A stretch of DNA of 64,000 nucleotides from Kibdelosporangium aridum (lineage in GTDB: Bacteria; Actinomycetota; Actinomycetes; Mycobacteriales; Pseudonocardiaceae): assembly GCF_900176515.1 (NCBI RefSeq), contig NZ_FWXV01000007.1:186001-250000 (forward strand). The letters run 5' to 3'. Shown here piece after piece: positions 8,234 through 15,974 of this stretch; the first letter of the stretch is position 1; each line of letters opens with the position of its first letter. The notes beneath the pieces were generated by a model. That model saw nothing but the letters and a program-made list of their open reading frames with translations, made no database searches and was not told the DNA's origin. Made by a program: the position numbers and the translations under genes.

Positions 8234-9238
8234 TCAGCTCTCCAGCCCCGCGGCTTTGGTGAATTCCTCGCGGAAGTCGTGGAACTTGCGCTCCAGCTCC
8301 GCGAACCCCTCTTCGGAAAGGGGCGTTCCAGTGATCTTCTCGAACAGCGCGAGGAATTCCTGCCGGCTGGTGTCCGGCGTGATGACGAATTTCTGAGCCG
8401 TCCGGGTGTCGCGCATTCGCTGGAACTCGGCGCGTTGCATGCCGTAGATGAACGAGCCTTCCGAGAAACGCAGCGTGCGCGGGTACAACGAGGTCACTCC
8501 GCCGACGTCGCTGTACAGCGTGAGCCATACGCTGTCGTCGAAGATCTCCGTGCGGTCGAGCGGTGGATCGGAGATCACCGCGATGTCGACCGAAGTGCAC
8601 CGGCTGCGCGCGAGGAACAATCCGACGATCCCGATGGAGATCTCGTCGATCAGCCGCGCGCGGATCTTGTCGTAGTCGCCGGTCGCGCCTTCGTTGCGGA
8701 GCAGGTAACGGGCCCGCCCACTGATCGCCGAGTGCTGCCTCGGGTCGGCGACGACCGTCCGCAGCTCCCATTCCGACCTGGTCAGCAGCAGTCTGGCGGC
8801 GGCGTGCCTGCCGGAGAAGCCGCGGAAGAAGTAGTGCCTGCTTGCGCGCAGGTCGTCCATCAGCAGCCGGTTGAACTCCGGGTCGGGCTCGGCGCTCGCC
8901 TCGAAGACGTGCGTCGGGAAGAACTCGTTGTTCAGCGCACGGTATTCGGCCGACAAATCCCGCAAGGCGCGTTTGCTTTCCTCGATCAACGGGGTGACGA
9001 GCGCTTTCTGCGAAGCCGCTGCCGTGATCAACGTCTGACCAAAACCGACAATGGCCGACACCAATGTGCCGGTGCCGAGCGCGGTCACCAGGTTGCGCAA
9101 AAGGCCGGCGTCCATCGCACTGGATATCCACAGGCTACCGATCGAGATCACCAGCAGGACCGCGAGCAACAGGCCGGTCCTTGTCCAGAACATCTCCTGG
9201 ATCGGATTCTTGCGGATGCCGTTGGCGTCCGCGGACAC
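8234..9238 (-). CDS. Two-helix membrane protein with large cytoplasmic domain, unknown function
   Basis: 334 residues. Two hydrophobic helices lie near the N-terminus (LLLAVLLVISIGSLWI and about residues 47-70). A soluble domain of about 250 residues follows, containing FNRLLMDDLRASRHYFFRG-type and DEISIGIVGLFLARSR segments and an acidic/basic C-terminal helix. I do not recognise the family; the RxYFFRGFSGRHAA stretch vaguely recalls phosphatidyltransferase/PLD-like sensor proteins. It is first of the HD/cupin-like group. A membrane anchor plus HD hydrolase plus cupin-like protein could be a signalling or stress module, but nothing in the sequence proves it. Confidence 0.65.
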   Translation of the reverse strand: MSADANGIRKNPIQEMFWTRTGLLLAVLLVISIGSLWISSAMDAGLLRNLVTALGTGTLVSAIVGFGQTLITAAASQKALVTPLIEESKRALRDLSAEYRALNNEFFPTHVFEASAEPDPEFNRLLMDDLRASRHYFFRGFSGRHAAARLLLTRSEWELRTVVADPRQHSAISGRARYLLRNEGATGDYDKIRARLIDEISIGIVGLFLARSRCTSVDIAVISDPPLDRTEIFDDSVWLTLYSDVGGVTSLYPRTLRFSEGSFIYGMQRAEFQRMRDTRTAQKFVITPDTSRQEFLALFEKITGTPLSEEGFAELERKFHDFREEFTKAAGLES

Positions 9239-9435
9239 CGGGTCACCTCCTTGGCAGGCACTCGAACGGACGAATGCGAAGTGTGTCCGTTTGTGTGCGA
9301 GCAGTTACTGTACGCGAATCACGACCAAGTAGGAATCGGGAAAACGGGGGATGTTCACGTTCACGGTATGGCGCACCGCGACCGCTCAGGCACCCGATGG
9401 AACCAGTGCGTGACCCGGTTGCCTAGGGTGACGCC

Positions 9436-10029
9436 ATGCGTATTGCTGGCAAGGTCACGATGGTTTCCGTGGCGCTGGTGGCGGCGGCCACCCTGAGCGC
9501 CTGTGCCAACTCCGAGCAGGCCTCGACGGGCACCGGAACTCCCACCCGCACCTCGACTCCGCCGCCGCCCACGAGCACCGCGCGGCCGACCGCGACGACC
9601 GGCGCCACCGCCGCGTCCGGTCCGGAGTGCACGGCCGACGACGTCAAGGTCACCGGTGACTTCGGCCAGAAGCCGACGATCACCATCCCGGCCACCTGCC
9701 AGCCGCCGAAGCAGCTGCTGAGCAAGGACCTCAAGCCGGGCACCGGCGCCGAGGCCAAGGCAGGCGGCACCGCGGCCGTGAACTACCAGCTGGTGACCTG
9801 GTCGGACAAGAAGGAAGTGGACGGCAACTTCGGCGACCAGCCCTACCCGGTCCGGCCGATCGGCCAGGCACAGGTCATCCAGGGCTGGAACGAAGGCCTC
9901 ATCGGCATCAAGGCCAACGGCCGCCGCCTGCTGGTCATCCCGCCGGACAAGGCATACGGCGAGGGCGGTCAGGGCATCAAGCCGAACGAGACACTGGTCT
10001 TCGTGATCGACGCCGTGCAGGTCAGCTGA
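9436..10029 (+). CDS. FKBP-type peptidyl-prolyl isomerase, lipoprotein
   Basis: 197 residues. A signal peptide ends in a lipobox LSAC, so Cys23 would be lipidated and the protein anchored outside the membrane. A Thr/Pro/Ala-rich linker follows. The C-terminal FKBP domain includes GTGAEAKAGGTAAVNYQLVTW, VIQGWNEGLIGIKANGRR and IPPDKAYGEGG. Family role: catalysis of proline isomerisation in secreted protein folding. Its usual start is supported by a compact signal peptide. A strong terminator follows at 10044. Confidence 0.9.
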   Translation: MRIAGKVTMVSVALVAAATLSACANSEQASTGTGTPTRTSTPPPPTSTARPTATTGATAASGPECTADDVKVTGDFGQKPTITIPATCQPPKQLLSKDLKPGTGAEAKAGGTAAVNYQLVTWSDKKEVDGNFGDQPYPVRPIGQAQVIQGWNEGLIGIKANGRRLLVIPPDKAYGEGGQGIKPNETLVFVIDAVQVS

Positions 10030-10043
10030 ATCCCGGACACCAC

Positions 10044-10079
10044 AAAGGCTCCTGAGCGCACCGGCGCTCAGGAGCCTTT
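10044..10079. terminator. Intrinsic terminator after the FKBP gene
   Basis: A perfect inverted repeat: AAAGGCTCCTGAGCGC, loop ACCG, GCGCTCAGGAGCCTTT. It starts 14 bases past the FKBP stop and lies before a convergent gene, so it can serve both strands. Confidence 0.9.
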
Positions 10080-10096
10080 GTATTTCACGGGATTCT

Positions 10097-10420
10097 TTAC
10101 TCCTGGGCCGCGAGTTCAGATGGAGTTGCCCATACAAGGTGGGGCGTGATGTTGGTGCGGTTGCGGACGTACCTGAGCGCGTTGTCCGGCTCCGCCAACA
10201 GGTACTGGGTTTTGCCGTCGGCGGTTGTCATGTAGGCGTAGTCGTCGAGCGCCATACCCCAGGCTGCGATCTCCGCTTCGACCTGTTCGCCGTACTCGAG
10301 TACGACGGCGAACACCCGGGGTGCCTGGTCTGCGACCATCTCCGCGACTGCCGTGTTGAAGTCTGCGTCGTACGAGTCCGGGAGCGTGTCGGCAATGGAC
10401 TGTTCGGTCGTCGGGGACAT
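10097..10420 (-). CDS. Hypothetical protein (107 residues)
   Basis: Starts at ATG 10420 (MSPTTEQSIADTLP). It is acidic, soluble, with no recognised domain. Segments AVVLEYGEQVEAEIAAWGMALDD and MTTADGKTQYLLAEPDNALRYV read like a small sensor or adaptor domain. The gene is divergent from the DUF6879/XRE module, and the shared upstream DNA carries paired TTGCGA sites, so common regulation is possible. Codon third positions are GC-rich, supporting real coding. Confidence 0.6.
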   Translation of the reverse strand: MSPTTEQSIADTLPDSYDADFNTAVAEMVADQAPRVFAVVLEYGEQVEAEIAAWGMALDDYAYMTTADGKTQYLLAEPDNALRYVRNRTNITPHLVWATPSELAAQE

Positions 10421-10531
10421 AGCTGCGCTCCAGTTGACTGATGGTTCGGTAGCGGTGCTGGGAAATGACGTGGTGAGTGACCGCTGGTCACGCATGCCGA
10501 CGCTAGAAGTCCGAGACACAAGACCGAAAGA

Positions 10532-10681
10532 AAGTTGCGAGAAGTTGCGAGTCCACGCCTTCAGATTCACCCACCTGGGTGCCGTATGCGCGCGGTTGGC
10601 TGAGTGAGCATCTTGCTGCTACGTATGGCCTTGACGTGCCTCGAAGGCCGGATCACGATTGAACTTCGCAATCTGTCGCAA
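10532..10681. promoter_or_regulatory. Paired TTGCGA sites in the divergent region 10421-10703
   Basis: This 283-base gap separates the minus-strand gene starting at 10420 from the plus-strand gene starting at 10704. AAGTTGCGAG occurs twice in tandem at 10532-10551. The inverted word TCGCAA occurs twice ten bases apart at 10666-10681. Two helically phased pairs in opposite orientation fit binding sites of the XRE regulator encoded downstream; that link is inference. Confidence 0.4.
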
Positions 10682-10703
10682 TGCATCGGCCAAGGAGGTT
10701 GTC

Positions 10704-10910
10704 GTGCGTTTGACGTTCGTCGGCAAGGACCCTGAGTCCAACCCCACCGGCTCCCCTACCGTGTATCGCACCGATCGGGGTTCTTGGGTCGTGCAGGGTT
10801 GGGTGGTCAACGATTCCCAGGCCCTCGCCCAAATGAACATCCCTGCCGGGGAGACCTGTGTGGAGATTCCCGACCGGATGCTCCAGTTCCTGCAGCAGAG
10901 CCAGGCATGA
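10704..10910 (+). CDS. Small conserved protein of the DUF6879/XRE module
   Basis: 68 residues from GTG 10704, chosen because AAGGAGG lies five bases upstream. The sequence contains FVGKDPESNPTGSPTVYRTD and GSWVVQGWVV, a pattern common in small actinomycete proteins found next to DUF6879 and DUF5753 genes. No catalytic motif is visible. Its stop overlaps the next start (ATGA), so the two are coupled. It may act as a partner of the regulator in a toxin-antitoxin-like or developmental module; function unknown. Confidence 0.75.
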   Translation: MRLTFVGKDPESNPTGSPTVYRTDRGSWVVQGWVVNDSQALAQMNIPAGETCVEIPDRMLQFLQQSQA

Positions 10911-11425
10911 CCTCCATCACCGATGACCAGTTCGACCAACTGCTCACCAGCTTCGAGCACGAGTCGTTACACCTGGAAACACGGGACTCCTACGGAACCG
11001 CAGTCGAGTTGCCACACATGGCGAAGTGGGCTGCCAACGAGCCGGACGACCTTGAGTGGTTGCAGGGGTGGTGCGCCGCCCTGCGGGATCACAGCGCTAA
11101 CGGAAGGACCGTTCGTCGAGCACGAATAGTGTCCGAACCACTCAGTGACTACCAACGCTGGTCCTATGAAATCGCATATCCGATGGTCGAAGCCGGTGAG
11201 GACATCCGATGGGTTCCTCGCAGGCTGGTGTCCTCCATCGGAATACCCGGCAACGACTACTACCTACTCGACAACCGCCTCGTGATATTCCTTGTCTATC
11301 AAGGCAACGGGCTGGCCGCCGACAAGATCACCTCTACCGACCCGGACGACATCGCCCTGTGCCGCAGTGCGTTCGAGTCCGTCTGGAAATACGCGATACC
11401 CCACAGTGAATACCAGCCCGTCTAG
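10907..11425 (+). CDS. DUF6879 family protein
   Basis: 172 residues from the ATG at 10907, which overlaps the preceding stop. Family features: ITDDQFDQLLTSFEHESLHLE, RDSYGTAVELPHMAKW, SEPLSDYQRWSYEIAYPMVEAGEDIRWVPR and DNRLVIFLVY. DUF6879 proteins sit beside Scr1-like XRE regulators across actinomycetes and are treated as effector partners of those regulators; biochemical activity is not established. It contains one copy of the word TATCCGAT at 11177. The next gene starts inside its last 20 bases. Confidence 0.85.
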   Translation: MTSITDDQFDQLLTSFEHESLHLETRDSYGTAVELPHMAKWAANEPDDLEWLQGWCAALRDHSANGRTVRRARIVSEPLSDYQRWSYEIAYPMVEAGEDIRWVPRRLVSSIGIPGNDYYLLDNRLVIFLVYQGNGLAADKITSTDPDDIALCRSAFESVWKYAIPHSEYQPV

Positions 11426-12257
11426 CGCCGCCAGACATGCCCGGCAAGCACTTGGTGCCCGTCTGCGCGAACTGCGTAAAGACGCCGGGCTCACCGCACG
11501 CGCCCTCGCTATGGCAATCGAGCAGCACTACACGCGGGTCAGCAAAATAGAAAACGGCGTGCAGGCACCCACAGACGACGACATTCGAGTCTGGTGCCAG
11601 GCCTGCGACGCCAGTGCGCAGATACCCGACCTGATCGCGACTCTGCGCAGCGTCGAGTCTGCCTACCTGGAGTTCCGCAGGCAAGCCCGCGCCGGTATGA
11701 AACGCGTCCTCGGTGCACATACACTCGCCCGGTATCAGCGCACGAACGTGTTCCGGATCTACGAGCACAACGTCATACCCGGTCTCTTCCAAACGCCGGA
11801 GTACTCCGCGGCCATGTTGAGGTTCTGGATCGAATTCCTCGGAACTGCCAACGACATCGAGGCCGCGGTAGCCATCCGGCTGGAGCGCCAACAAGTTCTC
11901 TACCGGCCGGAGAAACGATTCAACGTCGTCCTTGAGGAACAGGCCCTGCGCACCTGGTTTGGCACGGCCGACACTCAAGTCGGACAACTGGACCGGTTAT
12001 TGACCCTTGCCGGAATGGCAAACATCTCTTTGGGCATCGTCCCGATGATGACCCCACGCTCCGCCGTGGGCTCCACCGGATTCTGGGTCTTCGACAACGC
12101 TCTCGTCGCCCTGGAAACGCCTACTGCGAGCATCGAAGTCACCCGACCGCAAGAAATCGACCTCTACACCCGCATGTTCAAGGTCCTGCAAGGCTCGGCG
12201 GTGTACGGCGAACCGGCGCGGGCACTCATCACCAAAGCCCTCAGCGAACTCACCTGA
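11406..12257 (+). CDS. XRE-family regulator with DUF5753 (Scr1-like)
   Basis: 283 residues from the GTG at 11406, which overlaps the DUF6879 gene. Residues of about 8-65 form a helix-turn-helix (LGARLRELRKDAGLTARALA, then HYTRVSKIENG). The rest is a DUF5753 domain with RTNVFRIYEHNVIPGLFQTPEYSAAML and IPMMTPRSAV-like segments typical of the family. Such proteins are annotated as Scr1-type antitoxin-like regulators. Likely DNA-binding and self-regulating; the paired TTGCGA sites upstream of the module are the best candidate operators. Confidence 0.9.
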   Translation: MNTSPSSAARHARQALGARLRELRKDAGLTARALAMAIEQHYTRVSKIENGVQAPTDDDIRVWCQACDASAQIPDLIATLRSVESAYLEFRRQARAGMKRVLGAHTLARYQRTNVFRIYEHNVIPGLFQTPEYSAAMLRFWIEFLGTANDIEAAVAIRLERQQVLYRPEKRFNVVLEEQALRTWFGTADTQVGQLDRLLTLAGMANISLGIVPMMTPRSAVGSTGFWVFDNALVALETPTASIEVTRPQEIDLYTRMFKVLQGSAVYGEPARALITKALSELT

Positions 12258-12303
12258 CCAACCTGCGAACAGCTTTGCTCACCGGTTGACGAATCCGTAC
12301 CGC

Positions 12304-12771
12304 TCAGCGGGAAGTCAGCCGGAAGACTCGGAGTTCACGGTTGGTCTTGGTCCGGTACGTGTTGTACGCGGGCCACGTTTTGACCAGGTGCGGCCAGATT
12401 TCCGTGCGCTCCTCATCGGTCAGCAGCCGGGCTTTCACCTCACGGGTGCGGCCTTTGATGTTCACCTTCGCGTCCGGGTTGGCCATCAGGTTGACCGTCC
12501 ACACGGGATGTCCGGGACCGCCCCAGTTGGACCCGACGAGCAGGATGTCGTCGCCGTCGGGTACGTAAAGCAGCGAAATCTCCCGTGGCTGACCGGTTTT
12601 GCGGCCGATGACCGTCAGTGTCAGCGCGGGCATCCCGGCGATGCCGACCAGGGTGATGCGGCCCTTTGTCAGCTTCAGCAGCACCTTGTCGATGCGCACC
12701 ACGGCCGGACGGATGTTGGTCAGCCATGGGCGCGCCGCGACCCAGCGCGCGATTTTGCGCATCAGCTCCAT
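12304..12771 (-). CDS. Deazaflavin (F420)-dependent nitroreductase-family protein
   Basis: 155 residues of the Ddn-like split beta-barrel family. Motifs: LTVIGRKTGQPREISLLYVPDGDDILLVGSNWGGPGHPVW (read in parts) and the C-terminal RTKTNRELRVFRLTSR. Relatives bind coenzyme F420 and reduce quinones or nitroaromatic compounds, often membrane-associated. It lies next to envelope genes on the same strand, with only 18 bases to the deacetylase stop. Substrate not predictable. Confidence 0.85.
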   Translation of the reverse strand: MELMRKIARWVAARPWLTNIRPAVVRIDKVLLKLTKGRITLVGIAGMPALTLTVIGRKTGQPREISLLYVPDGDDILLVGSNWGGPGHPVWTVNLMANPDAKVNIKGRTREVKARLLTDEERTEIWPHLVKTWPAYNTYRTKTNRELRVFRLTSR

Positions 12772-12789
12772 GGCCGGCCAACTTACCGC

Positions 12790-13533
12790 TTATGCCAGGA
12801 AGTCCCACAGCGGCATCGGGGTGAGACCGTCTTGCCGGGCGCGGTCCAGGAATGCCTGGAAGTCCTGCGTGAACGTGTGCCGGAAGTGCATCAGCACGAT
12901 GTCGCCCGCTTTGAGCTTGTCACCCGACTGGAACTGCACCACGCCGTCGTTGACCGCCGCGGTCCACAGCACGATTGCCTTCATGCCGCATGACGCCACC
13001 GCTTTGCGGGTGTTGTCGTCGTAGTTGCCGAACGGTGGCCGGAACAACGTCGGGCGCTTGCCGAACGCCTGCTGGATCGCGTCGGCGTCGCCACAGATCT
13101 CGTTGCGCTGGAAGTCGTATGGCTTGCCGCGCAGATTGGGGTGGTTCATCGTGTGGTCGTTGATCTCGACACCCGCGTTCTGCAACGCGCGGAAGTAGTC
13201 CTCGTGGCCTTTGAAGTACTTCGAGTTCAAGAACAACGTCGGCCGTGCGCCCGAGTCCCTGATCATCTGCAAGGCGGCCGGGTCCTTCACCGCGCCGTCG
13301 TCCATGGTGATGAAGACGTACGGTTTGTCCGTCTGGATCTTGCGGATCACCGGCGCCATGCCGTCCGTCGAAGCAGGCGCGTTCACCACAGGATGTGTTG
13401 GCGTGTCGGGCGACGGACGGGCTTGGGCGTGCACTGTGGACGGATGGTTGACCGGTGCCGGTTGCCCCGTGCAACTGGCTGTCATGACCGCCGCCACACC
13501 GAGAACGACGGCCATGACCAGCTTCTTTGACAT
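12790..13533 (-). CDS. Polysaccharide deacetylase-family lipoprotein
   Basis: 247 residues. A lipobox TASC predicts lipidation at Cys21, followed by a Pro/Thr-rich linker. The NodB-type catalytic domain shows TMDDG (Asp78, Asp79), NDHTMNH (metal ligands His127 and His131) and RPPFGNYD (165-172). The first motif has Met where Phe is usual. Family members remove acetyl groups from cell-wall or surface polysaccharides outside the membrane. It lies between two other minus-strand envelope genes. The active-site set is complete, so activity is expected. Confidence 0.88.
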   Translation of the reverse strand: MSKKLVMAVVLGVAAVMTASCTGQPAPVNHPSTVHAQARPSPDTPTHPVVNAPASTDGMAPVIRKIQTDKPYVFITMDDGAVKDPAALQMIRDSGARPTLFLNSKYFKGHEDYFRALQNAGVEINDHTMNHPNLRGKPYDFQRNEICGDADAIQQAFGKRPTLFRPPFGNYDDNTRKAVASCGMKAIVLWTAAVNDGVVQFQSGDKLKAGDIVLMHFRHTFTQDFQAFLDRARQDGLTPMPLWDFLA

Positions 13534-13624
13534 TCTTTACCCCTGCTTTTCCTTCCCCGCAAGGAAATTGGCCTCCTACCACAGAGGACGCCCCAGGGGT
13601 CGATCAAGTTGCGTCAGGCCCGGG

Positions 13625-14641
13625 TCAGGCTCCGTCACTCCTGACGATCCGGTCGTCAGCAGCCACGGGTGAACCTCGGCCGTCCCGGTTGCTGGTGGTG
13701 AAGTACAGGTTCCCGTCCGGCCCGGCGACTGGGGTCCGCAGCCGCCCGAACTGGTTCTGGTACAGCGCACGCGGCGTGCCGACGCCGGTGCTGGTCACCG
13801 GGATCAGCCACATCCGCTGGCCACGCAGCCCCGCCATGTAGAGACTGTTCTTGTAGAAGGCGATGCCGCTCGGGGAAGCCTGCGACGTCGACCACGTCGC
13901 CAACGGGTCCACGAAGTTCGGGTTGTTGCAGCGTCCCTCACAGGTCGGCCAGCCGTAGTTGGCCCCCGACGTGATCTGGTTGAGCTCGTCGAACGTGTTC
14001 TGGCCGAGCTCGGATGAGAACAGCCTGCCGTCGGTCGACCAGGTCAGGCCTTGGACGTTGCGGTGCCCAAGTGAGTACACGAGCGAGTTGAACGGGTTGC
14101 CGGGCGCCGCGCCACCCTCCGGCGTCATCCGCAGGATCTTGCCCGCGAGCGACGCTCGGTTCTGCGCGTTGGACGTGTTGCCTGCGTCACCCGTGCCCGC
14201 GTACAGCAGGCCGTCAGGACCGAACGCGAGCCGTCCGCCGTTGTGGATGTTGGCCTTCGGGATCCCGGTCACGATCGGCTGGGGCGCCTGCCCGAGCACA
14301 ACGCGCGCGATCCGGTTGTCCGACGCGGTCGTGTAGTAGATGAACACGGTCCGGTTCTGCTCGAACTGCGGGGACACCGCGAGGCCGAGCAGGCCGCCTT
14401 CACCCTGCGCGCTGACGCCGGGGACCGTCTGGACGTCGGTCACGGTGCCGTTGCGCAGCTGCCGGATCTTGGCCGTGTTGCGTTCGGTGAACAGGGCGCT
14501 GCCGTCGGGCAGGAAGCCCAGTCCCCACGGCACCGCCAGCTGCGAGGCCACGACGGTCGTCGCTGCCTGTGCCGGCACCGCGGAAACAGAAAGCCCAGTC
14601 AGCGCCACAGCGGCGATGACCAGGCCAGTATGAACCTTCAT
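13625..14641 (-). CDS. PQQ-dependent sugar dehydrogenase-like secreted protein
   Basis: 338 residues. A signal peptide ends at AQA/AT. The six-bladed glucose/sorbosone dehydrogenase fold is indicated by LAVPWGLGFLPDGSALFTERN, GEGGLLGLAVSPQF, GGRLAFGPDGLLYAGTGD, GHRNVQGLTW and LGQNTFDELNQI. Homologues are soluble aldose dehydrogenases that oxidise sugars with PQQ and calcium; no PQQ synthesis gene is visible nearby. Four Cys include a PTCEGRC pair. Start ATG 14641 fits the signal peptide. Confidence 0.88.
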   Translation of the reverse strand: MKVHTGLVIAAVALTGLSVSAVPAQAATTVVASQLAVPWGLGFLPDGSALFTERNTAKIRQLRNGTVTDVQTVPGVSAQGEGGLLGLAVSPQFEQNRTVFIYYTTASDNRIARVVLGQAPQPIVTGIPKANIHNGGRLAFGPDGLLYAGTGDAGNTSNAQNRASLAGKILRMTPEGGAAPGNPFNSLVYSLGHRNVQGLTWSTDGRLFSSELGQNTFDELNQITSGANYGWPTCEGRCNNPNFVDPLATWSTSQASPSGIAFYKNSLYMAGLRGQRMWLIPVTSTGVGTPRALYQNQFGRLRTPVAGPDGNLYFTTSNRDGRGSPVAADDRIVRSDGA

Positions 14642-14731
14642 TGGTGCTGTCCTCCTTGACTGCAGGGTCAGAGGTGCAGACCAAATAATGTCGTAACCGT
14701 CACACTGTTTGGGAACAGGAAACGAGATAAA

Positions 14732-15664
14732 TCAGAAAACGCTGGTCACCGGCAGACCGATCGCGGAATCGACCGCGACCATCACGAACACCGCGCACAA
14801 ATACGTGTTCGAGAGGTGGAACACCTTCATCGGGTTCGTCTCGCCACCACGCCGGTACACGTTGTGCAGCTTGTGCACCGCGGCGAGGAAGATCGCGCCG
14901 AGGACCACCGCGGACACCGCGTAGATCCAGCTGGTCGCGGGCACGAGCAACAGCCCGCACAGCACCATCGCCCACGAGTAGAGCACGATCCGGAACGACA
15001 CCTGACGCGGCGTGGCCACCGCGGGCAGCATCGGCACGCCTGCCCTGGCGTAGTCGTCGCGGAACTTCATCGCCAGTGCCCACGAGTGCGGCGGCGTCCA
15101 GAAGAAGATCACGCCGAACAGGACGAACGCGGGCCAGCCCACGTCACCGGTGACCGCCGCCCAGCCGATCACCACCGGCATGCATCCCGCGATGCCACCC
15201 CAGACGATGTTCTGTGACGTGCGCCGCTTGAGCAGCATCGTGTACACGAAGACGTAGAACAGGATCGCGCCGACACACAGCACCGCGGCCACCCAGTTCG
15301 TGGTCAGCCACAGGAAACCGCAGGACAACACGCCCAGGATCACGCCGAAGATCAACGCGTTGCGGACCGGAACCTCGTGCTTGACCAGCGGCCTCGCGCT
15401 CGTGCGTTTCATCACCGCGTCGATGTCGGCATCGACGACGCAGTTCAGCGCGCCCGCGCTGCCCGCGGCCAGCGTGCCGCCGACCATGGTGGCAAGTACC
15501 AGCCAAGGTGATGGGATCCCTCGCTGCGCCAGCAGCATTGCCGGGATCGTGGTGACGAGCAACTGCTCGATGATGCGCGGCTTGGTCAGCGCGACATATG
15601 CGCGGACGACATCCTTGATCGTGCGTCGCGGAGCGGTGGTGGGTGCGTCAGCGGTGATGCTCAC
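14732..15664 (-). CDS. ctaB: Protoheme IX farnesyltransferase (heme o synthase)
   Basis: 310 residues of the UbiA-type prenyltransferase CtaB, an integral membrane enzyme that attaches a farnesyl group to heme b to make heme o for cytochrome oxidase. The first Asp-rich motif is NCVVDADIDAVMKRTSARP, preceded by YVALTKPRIIEQLLVTTIPAM. The second polar loop is near FWTPPHSWALAMKFRDDY. I chose GTG 15664 because AGGGAG lies just upstream; a GTG at 15685 has no ribosome site. ctaB divergent from tkt is a common actinomycete arrangement. Confidence 0.93.
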   Translation of the reverse strand: MSITADAPTTAPRRTIKDVVRAYVALTKPRIIEQLLVTTIPAMLLAQRGIPSPWLVLATMVGGTLAAGSAGALNCVVDADIDAVMKRTSARPLVKHEVPVRNALIFGVILGVLSCGFLWLTTNWVAAVLCVGAILFYVFVYTMLLKRRTSQNIVWGGIAGCMPVVIGWAAVTGDVGWPAFVLFGVIFFWTPPHSWALAMKFRDDYARAGVPMLPAVATPRQVSFRIVLYSWAMVLCGLLLVPATSWIYAVSAVVLGAIFLAAVHKLHNVYRRGGETNPMKVFHLSNTYLCAVFVMVAVDSAIGLPVTSVF

Positions 15665-15974
15665 GGCGCTCCCTGCGCGAGGCACACCGACGACATGTCG
15701 CTCCTTGAAAGTGGTTGGAAAACCGTTCGGGTACGGATCGGAATAGTAGACGGGCTACATACAGGGACCTGCGGCGGGTACTCCTCAGGCGAACCTGGAA
15801 ACCGTCTTGTCCGTAAATGAAGGAAGAACACACCCCTGTCCAGCCGCGTCCCGGGTCGCATCCACCGGGAGGATGACTACGCTGAGGCAAGGGACGAGGG
15901 ACAACCAGCGGGAACACCGTTTCGCTATGCACAGCGTGTTCCCGCACGAGCAGGGAAAGCGAGAGCACAAGCCC
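15665..15974. other. Divergent intergenic region between ctaB and tkt
   Basis: 310 bases with no convincing gene; promoters for both ctaB and the pentose-phosphate operon must lie here. The stretch at about 15705-15755 is the least GC-rich part. I could not assign a -10/-35 pair or operator with confidence. A short in-frame extension of tkt upstream of 15975 lacks coding character. Confidence 0.5.

Noticed and set aside
8141..9496. Plus-strand frame of 451 codons across the HD/cupin/membrane group
   Set aside because: Arg/Gln-rich product without domains; the minus-strand genes have membrane helices and metal-site motifs.
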